A stretch of DNA of 10,086 bases. It comes from an uncultured Anaerolineaceae bacterium. GTDB lineage: Bacteria; Chloroflexota; Anaerolineae; Anaerolineales; Anaerolineaceae. Under the pieces are notes generated by a model, which had not been told where the DNA came from, did not search any database, and saw only the letters and a list, made by a program, of their open reading frames with translations. This document shows positions 1-4,450 of this stretch, piece after piece. The stretch is taken from NCBI GenBank assembly GCA_937894825.1, contig CALCQT010000143.1:1-10086 (forward strand), written 5' to 3'. The first letter of the stretch is position 1. Each line of letters starts with the position of its first letter. A program made the translations under genes and the position numbers.

Positions 1-315
1 GGCTAATTTGTCGCGGACCATGGCTGCGATGCGCAGGTTTACATCGACTTCACGCACATTATTGAGCGCCGCGTCACATACCTGTCCGGAATCAAAGCCC
101 CAATGGCCTGCCACAATACCGATTCTGCTTTGTTCGTTCGGAAGGAATGCTGTGTTGGGATCGGTCTTCTGACCGCTTCCGGACAGACTCGTATTATTCC
201 CGCTCATGAACAGTCCCATTTCCTCGCCCGGAGTAAAAAAAACGAAAAAAGTCGCCGCTATCGCTGCGGTGAAAATTATGAGCAGTATGGTTTGTAAGGG
301 TGAGGTTTTATTCAT
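1..315 (-). CDS. N-acetylmuramoyl-L-alanine amidase (Amidase_3 type), 5' part only
   Basis: This is the first 105 codons of a gene that runs off the left edge. Amidase_3 enzymes are zinc hydrolases that cut the bond between N-acetylmuramic acid and the stem-peptide L-alanine in peptidoglycan. What is visible: a short polar start, one hydrophobic segment at about residues 9-28 (membrane anchor or uncleaved signal), a Gly/Ser/Asn-rich linker at about 30-60, then the catalytic-domain start 'RIGIVAGHWGFDSG' with His71 as the first expected zinc ligand and 'REVDVNL' with Glu89 as the second. The remaining zinc and catalytic residues lie outside the window. The ATG at 315 is the only sensible start, although its ribosome site is weak (a GAGAG stretch just upstream). 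An upstream hairpin insulates it from the next minus-strand gene, so it probably has its own promoter. The family call is firm; substrate details are inferred from the family. Confidence 0.85.
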   Translation of the reverse strand, partial: MNKTSPLQTILLIIFTAAIAATFFVFFTPGEEMGLFMSGNNTSLSGSGQKTDPNTAFLPNEQSRIGIVAGHWGFDSGQVCDAALNNVREVDVNLRIAAMVRDKLA

Positions 316-342
316 GGTTCTTGCTCTCTATTCACGGAATTA

Positions 343-348
343 AGTATA
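343..348 (-). promoter_or_regulatory. Candidate -10 box of the amidase gene
   Basis: On the minus strand this reads TATACT, about 28 nt before the amidase ATG and downstream of the hairpin at 390-439. No convincing -35 box sits 16-18 nt upstream, so this is a position-based guess. Confidence 0.3.
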
Positions 349-389
349 CACGATCAAGGGTGTGGAGCGATCCTGCTTCCGGCTTTTCT

Positions 390-439
390 AATAAAAGTAT
401 AATGAGCGGGGTTATGCCACCGCTCATTATACTTTTATT
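390..439 (-). terminator. 20-bp perfect hairpin terminator after the first DUF4013 gene
   Basis: The arms are 390-409 and 420-439, perfectly complementary over 20 bp, with a 10-nt loop at 410-419. The stem is AT-rich at its base and GC-rich near the loop, and the AAAA/TTTT blocks in the arms give a short U-run in either direction. It lies 21 nt after the stop of the minus-strand DUF4013 gene and 75 nt before the amidase start, so it probably ends DUF4013 transcription. Because it is symmetric it could act both ways, but no plus-strand gene points into it. Confidence 0.75.
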
Positions 440-460
440 TCATTCGAAGACTGTGCTGTT

Positions 461-1096
461 TTATAATGTTTTGCCGGCTTGTCCGATTAGATTCGCATAC
501 ATAGCCGCGGCATACGGAATTGTCAGAACGATTCCAACATAAAAGAGAGAAACCCCCAGACTGGCGATCACGGTAGCGACGGCAAACGCGACAATCAAAA
601 TGAAAAAAGTTTGCTGGTTGTTTTTGACCATCAGGTACACTTTTTTGAAATCGAAAGCATTGCGGAACCGTTCCGTCTCAAGAAAGACAAGGATGATTGC
701 CGGCATAATGAAAAGAAACAGGATGAAATAGACGAAATTCGTTGCATTCTGCAGGAATTGCAGAAAATGAACCCCGGCTGATTCCAGTGCGCCGCCAAAT
801 AAAAGCGCCCAAACCCATTTGAAGAATCCTAACAACAGCCACAGGACCGCATTCGGGATGAAGTAAACCAGGAAAACCGCGACTAATTTTAGACCGCGAA
901 CCAGATAACTCCACGATACGGCTTCCGGGATTTTTTCATAGTCGTCTGCAATTGTTCTTTTTACAATTTCTGTCGCCCAACCAATCAGGTGGATCAAACC
1001 GGCGACTGGAATAAGCGACACAAGGCCGGTGATGATTATTTTTTTTATCCATTTATGTTCACGAAAAACAAAAGTTAATGCTCTGGTATAATCCAT
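461..1096 (-). CDS. DUF4013-family polytopic membrane protein (paralogue A)
   Basis: A 211-residue very hydrophobic protein. It opens with the DUF4013 signature: a short amphipathic start 'MDYTRALTFVFREHKWIKK', then a hydrophobic hairpin 'TGLVSLIPVAGLIHLIGW' at about 23-40 followed by charged 'EIVKRTI'. Further hydrophobic stretches lie at about 68-105, 117-138 and 163-200, ending 'IPYAAAMYANLIGQ'. The biochemical role of DUF4013 is unknown to me; it is an integral membrane family. An in-frame ATG 16 codons upstream (1144) would lengthen the protein, but the ATG at 1096 has GGAGG 4 nt before it and gives exactly the length and N-terminus of the paralogue at 2867-3502, so 1096 is chosen. It is divergent from the DUF6311-like gene with only a 50-bp gap, so the two promoters must overlap or lie inside the neighbouring coding regions. 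Confidence 0.88.
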   Translation of the reverse strand: MDYTRALTFVFREHKWIKKIIITGLVSLIPVAGLIHLIGWATEIVKRTIADDYEKIPEAVSWSYLVRGLKLVAVFLVYFIPNAVLWLLLGFFKWVWALLFGGALESAGVHFLQFLQNATNFVYFILFLFIMPAIILVFLETERFRNAFDFKKVYLMVKNNQQTFFILIVAFAVATVIASLGVSLFYVGIVLTIPYAAAMYANLIGQAGKTL

Positions 1097-1100
1097 AAGT

Positions 1101-1105
1101 CCTCC
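1101..1105 (-). promoter_or_regulatory. Ribosome binding site fixing the start of DUF4013 paralogue A
   Basis: Minus-strand GGAGG, 4 nt before the ATG at 1096. It argues against the longer reading from 1144 and agrees with the paralogue's N-terminus. Confidence 0.75.
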
Positions 1106-1146
1106 AAATTCATGTGCTCTAACTAATATACGAAGAATACACAATC

Positions 1147-2790
1147 ATGTTGCTAAAACCAGAAAAAGACAAGAGGTTCGGAAATTCGGATGGAAAATGC
1201 AGCTGGATCATCCCGATTTGTATGCTGGCTGGAATATTGTTTATTGGCACCCTTTTCGGATGGCCTAACGTTAACCCCCTCAATACAGCTTGGGTCCGTT
1301 TTGGCGGCGGAGATAATTTCCAGCATTACATCGGATGGCGCTTTTTTCGGGAAAGCGATTGGACGAAACATTTTCTCTTCTTTCAAAATTTCAACTATCC
1401 TCAAGGTACCTCTGTTATTGTTACGGATTCGAATCCACTGTTTTCTGTAATTTTTAAACTTTTCCGCTCCGTCCTTCCGGCGGAATTTCAGTTTAATGGA
1501 CTTTGGATTATTGGAAACTATGCGCTGATCGGCTTTTTCTCCGCCATAATTGGCTGGAAATTGACCAGAAATCCTTTCCAAACCTTTGTTTTTTCCATGT
1601 TTACGATTCTTAATCCTGTCATTTTGCAGCGTGCAGCGATTCATGATACCCTGACCGCTCACTGGTTGATTCTTTATGCGATTTATATCTGTCTGACTGA
1701 TGGAAAAAGGTTCAATTGGCTCCACTGGCCGATCTTAGTCTTTTTCACAATGATGATTCATGTCTATTTTCTGCCGATGATCGGATTTATCTTTGTTTTA
1801 AATGTCATCCGGATGATCTCGAAAAGAGAACCGGTGCGGAAAATCTTGCTCCTGCTGGTTGTTTTTCTACTGTCCCTGGCTGTGATGTACTACGGCGCCG
1901 GCTACAATTATATATTGCCTGAGACTGCAACTTATGGCGAACTTTCAATGAATCTGAATGCGTTTTTTAATCCGGATGGTGCTTCAACAATTCTGCAAGA
2001 CCGGGAAAGCTATCCGCTGCAATATGAAGGTTTTAACTACCTGGGACTGGGGTTCATATTGATGATCCCGCTTTCACTTTTCAGATTGCGAAAAACGGAT
2101 ATTAAAGCGGGTTTGATTTTCGGCATCCCCAGCCTGCTTTATTGGATGTTAGCGCTATCCCACGTGATTACGTTCGATAAAAATGTGTTGCTGGAAATTT
2201 CGCTTCCGGACAAAATACTGGGGCTACTGTCGGTATTCCGCTCATCAGGACGACTCGCCTGGCCCTTCTATTACATCTTTCTGGGAAGCGTCTTTGCACT
2301 TCTCAATCGGAAGGAAAACCGTAATTCCCGTCTGTTTTCACGGAAATGGGTCTTGCCTGGCGCGCTCTCCCTTTTGCTGTTGGTGCAAATTGTTGATTTA
2401 TCCGGATTTCTTCGCCAATTCTATAGCCGGTTCCATGAAATTGACCAATCTGACCAGATTATTCTCAACGATGATATTTTCGAAAGCATTCAAGGTCCGG
2501 TGAGGCACGTTGCGGTAACCGACGGACCTTCTCAAGTGATTGACGCGTTCTCATTGTTTGCGGTTGAGAATGGGTGTACATTCAATCGAAGCGCAAACGC
2601 CAGAAATATCCGCCCGATTTATGGCAGGACGAATGAAAGCGTCCATGACATGATTGAGAATGGAACGTTTGATAAAGAAACCATCTATTTTTTATTAAAT
2701 GAAAATGATCAAATGGCGGCTTTCGAAAAGTATCCGGAATGGTATGTTGCGTCAGATCCCTATCCATATCTGTATATTGACGGGATGTGA
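1147..2790 (+). CDS. DUF6311-like polytopic membrane protein, GT-C glycosyltransferase-like
   Basis: A 547-residue membrane protein. A first transmembrane helix at about 20-38 leads into an external loop 'WVRFGGGDNFQHYIGWRFFR' (49-68), then 'NYPQGTSVIVTDSNPL' (83-98). This layout, with an acidic 'GGD' followed by QH and later 'TDS', is what I recall for DUF6311, and it resembles GT-C enzymes that use polyprenyl-phosphate sugars outside the membrane with catalytic acids in the first loop. More helices follow at about 118-137, 146-183, 193-222, 232-250, 300-313, 322-340, 371-386 and 401-418. The last 130 residues are a soluble, presumably extracytoplasmic tail. No strong ribosome site precedes the ATG at 1147 (only a weak GAAG), so the start is less secure than the reading frame. 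Upstream is the divergent DUF4013 gene; downstream is a convergent paralogue of it. Glycosyltransferase activity and substrate are inference. Confidence 0.8.
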   Translation: MLLKPEKDKRFGNSDGKCSWIIPICMLAGILFIGTLFGWPNVNPLNTAWVRFGGGDNFQHYIGWRFFRESDWTKHFLFFQNFNYPQGTSVIVTDSNPLFSVIFKLFRSVLPAEFQFNGLWIIGNYALIGFFSAIIGWKLTRNPFQTFVFSMFTILNPVILQRAAIHDTLTAHWLILYAIYICLTDGKRFNWLHWPILVFFTMMIHVYFLPMIGFIFVLNVIRMISKREPVRKILLLLVVFLLSLAVMYYGAGYNYILPETATYGELSMNLNAFFNPDGASTILQDRESYPLQYEGFNYLGLGFILMIPLSLFRLRKTDIKAGLIFGIPSLLYWMLALSHVITFDKNVLLEISLPDKILGLLSVFRSSGRLAWPFYYIFLGSVFALLNRKENRNSRLFSRKWVLPGALSLLLLVQIVDLSGFLRQFYSRFHEIDQSDQIILNDDIFESIQGPVRHVAVTDGPSQVIDAFSLFAVENGCTFNRSANARNIRPIYGRTNESVHDMIENGTFDKETIYFLLNENDQMAAFEKYPEWYVASDPYPYLYIDGM

Positions 2791-2804
2791 AACTGAGAAA
2801 GATT

Positions 2805-2846
2805 ACAAAACAGGTGTTCCTGATATTGCGGGCACACCTGTTTTGT
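2805..2846. terminator. Bidirectional hairpin terminator between convergent genes
   Basis: Perfect 13-bp arms at 2805-2817 and 2834-2846 with a 16-nt loop. The outer part is AAAA/TTTT, so either strand gives a GC-containing stem followed by a U-run; on the plus strand TTTTGTTT follows. It sits in the 76-bp gap between the stop of the DUF6311-like gene (2790) and the stop of the minus-strand DUF4013 gene (2867), so it can serve both. Confidence 0.8.
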
Positions 2847-2866
2847 TTCGTGAGAAAGGGAAAAAA

Positions 2867-3502
2867 CTACCCGATTTTTTCTTTTGCCTGCCCAAGCAGA
2901 TTGCCCCAAACGGCACTTGCATACGGCGCGGTAAAAATAATCCCGATAAAACAGAACACCAACCCCACACTTGCGATCAAACCGGAAAGGAGGTTGAACA
3001 GCCAAAGGATAAGGATATCTTTTGCAGAAGATGTCACCGTCTTCCAGACCGCGGCGAAATTAAAGGCGCTGGAGATTTGGAAATTATCCAGAAACCGGAT
3101 GTAGGCTGCGATCAGCACAAATGACAGTGCAAGCCACAGTACAAAATTAATTAAACCGAAGCCGCAATTGGTTACCGTGCGAAGAAAAACAATACCATCT
3201 GAGCGGGAGTTGGATAAAATTGCATCGGTGGTAGATGAGAAAATGCTCACGATGGTGCAGGGCAACATATAAACAAATGCAACTACGATTGCTTTGAAAC
3301 CGATCCCAATATATTTGGAGAAATCGACTTCCGGTAGGACTGGGGTCTCATGCCGGGCAATCCTGCGGGTTATTTCGAACATCCAACCGACCAGATATAA
3401 GGCCCCGACAATCGGAATTAACAGGATCAGACCGGTAACCAGGATTTTTTGGATCCAGTCTTTTTCTTCTTTTACAAACGTAAAGGCTAACGAATAATTC
3501 AT
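2867..3502 (-). CDS. DUF4013-family polytopic membrane protein (paralogue B)
   Basis: A 211-residue membrane protein, the same length as paralogue A at 461-1096 and similar along its whole length. Shared landmarks are the start 'MNYSLAFTFVKEEKDWIQKI', the hairpin 'TGLILLIPIVGALYLVGW' (23-40), 'EITRRIA' after it, and the end 'FTAPYASAVWGNLLGQAKEK'. Hydrophobic stretches lie at about 20-42, 66-90, 113-137 and 161-200. The start at 3502 has AAAGGAG 4 nt upstream. It converges on the DUF6311-like gene across a shared hairpin and is preceded by a 102-bp gap after the cyclic-di-AMP receptor operon. No function is known to me. The gene could be read through from the receptor operon if the weak hairpin at 3583-3610 does not stop transcription. 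Confidence 0.88.
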   Translation of the reverse strand: MNYSLAFTFVKEEKDWIQKILVTGLILLIPIVGALYLVGWMFEITRRIARHETPVLPEVDFSKYIGIGFKAIVVAFVYMLPCTIVSIFSSTTDAILSNSRSDGIVFLRTVTNCGFGLINFVLWLALSFVLIAAYIRFLDNFQISSAFNFAAVWKTVTSSAKDILILWLFNLLSGLIASVGLVFCFIGIIFTAPYASAVWGNLLGQAKEKIG

Positions 3503-3582
3503 AATACTCCTTTGTATTCATCCGCTTATTCGGACAATAGTAATGCTGTCTTACCTCAATATACGTTACCCGTTGAATAAAG

Positions 3583-3610
3583 TTTTAGCGAAGCGGAAAA
3601 TTTGCTAAAA
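3583..3610 (-). terminator. Weak hairpin overlapping the stop of the receptor operon
   Basis: Seven-bp arms TTTTAGC (3583-3589) and GCTAAAA (3604-3610) with a 14-nt loop. The distal arm covers the TAG stop of the downstream receptor gene. On the minus strand it is followed by ACTTTATT. The stem is short and AT-rich, so it may only attenuate transcription into the DUF4013 gene. Confidence 0.3.
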
Positions 3611-3865
3611 ATGGATGAACTTGTCTACCTTGATGACAAACACGACACCTTTATTCGTGTCTGTGGTGCTCTTTGAATTTTCACGCAAAATGGTTAACGC
3701 TTCTTCAACCTGTTCGTCGTCAACTCCGATCAGCAGGGTGGAATTTCCTTTTCTGAGGAATCCTCCCGTCGAAGCAATTTGAGTCACGCGGAATTTTTGG
3801 CTGGTTAATGCAAGAGACACAGAATCTGTTACAGAATCAGGAATAATTGTGATAATAAGCTTCAT
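3605..3865 (-). CDS. PII-like cyclic-di-AMP receptor (DarA/PstA type), short-loop form
   Basis: An 86-residue protein of the cyclic-di-AMP receptor family (former DUF970; DarA/YaaQ in Bacillus, PstA in Staphylococcus). Family members are small trimeric cytoplasmic proteins that bind cyclic-di-AMP between subunits. Visible: 'MKLIITIIPDS' first strand; 'FRVTQIASTGGFLRKGNST' at 25-43, keeping Arg26, Thr28, Phe36, Leu37 and Asn41, which as I recall match PstA ligand contacts in both identity and number; then 'IGVDDEQVEEAL' and the closing strand 'GVVFVIKVDKF'. PstA is about 109 residues. The difference lies between the second helix and the last strand, where the long flexible loop is reduced to about ten residues. 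The ATG at 3865 is chosen over a reading from 3922 because GAGGAG lies 7 nt upstream and the N-terminus then matches the family. It starts 1 nt after the stop of the upstream paralogue. Confidence 0.88.
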   Translation of the reverse strand: MKLIITIIPDSVTDSVSLALTSQKFRVTQIASTGGFLRKGNSTLLIGVDDEQVEEALTILRENSKSTTDTNKGVVFVIKVDKFIHF

Positions 3866-3866
3866 T

Positions 3867-4205
3867 TTACAACTCCTCGTAATGGTCTGCTTCAATTCCA
3901 AAAACAATCGCGCCTCCAACACTGATTGGCGTCGGTGTTGGCAACGTCAATGATGCGCTTTCTAAAGGAACTGCGATGTATTCAAACCTTTGCCGACAGG
4001 TTTTCTTTAAAATTTCAACGACCTTGTCCTGAGTATCCGGAGGAGTTTTAATGATCATTGTCGCATTTTTTCTTCCGAGAAAACCGCCGACGCTGGGGAG
4101 ACGATAGTAATCAATGCCGATCGCTCTAAGAGATTCCTCTGCTGCGTCAACATCCTGCGATTGAACAATCGCCATGAAAAAGCTGTTATTACTAGCCTCT
4201 GACAT
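3867..4205 (-). CDS. PII-like cyclic-di-AMP receptor paralogue, long-loop form
   Basis: A 112-residue member of the same DarA/PstA-like family and first gene of a two-gene operon. Visible: the first strand 'FFMAIVQSQDVDAAEESL' (9-26), the glycine motif 'PSVGGFLGRKNATMII' (37-52), an amphipathic helix 'DTQDKVVEILKKTC' (57-70), a long Pro/Thr/Ser-rich loop (about 71-94), and the closing strand 'VGGAIVFGIEADHYEEL' that matches the PstA C-terminus. The Phe-Arg-x-Thr motif before the glycine turn is replaced by 'IDYYRL', so two expected ligand contacts are altered while 'GGFL' and the Asn are kept. It may bind the nucleotide differently, bind something else, or form mixed trimers with its partner; all of these are inference. 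The start has AAAGGAG 7 nt upstream. It is divergent from the class A PBP gene over a 245-bp gap. Confidence 0.85.
   Translation of the reverse strand: MSEASNNSFFMAIVQSQDVDAAEESLRAIGIDYYRLPSVGGFLGRKNATMIIKTPPDTQDKVVEILKKTCRQRFEYIAVPLESASLTLPTPTPISVGGAIVFGIEADHYEEL
3873..3878 (-). promoter_or_regulatory. Ribosome binding site of the short-loop receptor, inside the upstream gene
   Basis: Minus-strand GAGGAG, 7 nt before the ATG at 3865. The same bases encode two glutamates near the C-terminus of the upstream receptor, and the cistrons are 1 nt apart, so translational coupling and matched synthesis of the two proteins are likely. Confidence 0.7.
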
Positions 4206-4249
4206 GCCTAAACTCCTTTCTTTTTTTGCTGCTGTGATTTTTTTATGTC

Positions 4250-4255
4250 ATTATA
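4250..4255 (-). promoter_or_regulatory. Candidate -10 box of the cyclic-di-AMP receptor operon
   Basis: A perfect TATAAT on the minus strand, 44 nt before the ATG at 4205, giving a leader of about 35-40 nt. No good -35 hexamer is visible 16-18 nt upstream, so it may need an activator or be a weak promoter. Confidence 0.4.
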
Positions 4256-4318
4256 TCGCAAACTGAATACGTCGGGACGATTTACCTGAAATTCTTGATT
4301 GATTTTCATTTTTTACAA

Positions 4319-4331
4319 GGCGATGGTCGCC
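4319..4331. other. Small GC hairpin in the receptor/PBP divergent region
   Basis: GGCGA-TGG-TCGCC, a perfect 5-bp stem with a 3-nt loop, near the centre of the 245-bp gap between the divergent receptor operon and PBP gene. It is short enough to arise by chance. It could be an operator half-site or an RNA fold; there is no U-run, so it is not a terminator. Confidence 0.25.
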
Positions 4332-4450
4332 GCGAGGCAGAACATTCATATCACCATCTTTTTTTATCTTTCTTTAAAAATGGCAACATTCAAGAGGGTT
4401 ATCGAAATATGAAGTATGGCATAATTATATAAGGAAGGGAATGCGAAAGT

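Noticed and set aside
1096..1144. 16-codon N-terminal extension of DUF4013 paralogue A
   Set aside because: The ATG at 1096 has a GGAGG site and gives the same length and N-terminus as paralogue B.
1153..1725. 190-codon open frame on the minus strand inside the DUF6311-like gene
   Set aside because: It is fully opposite a gene with clear membrane-protein features; its own translation has no recognisable domain and no ribosome site was seen.
2699..3124. 141-codon plus-strand frame across the convergent gene ends
   Set aside because: It spans the terminator hairpin and runs antisense to the DUF4013 gene; the translation is low in hydrophobic structure and looks random.
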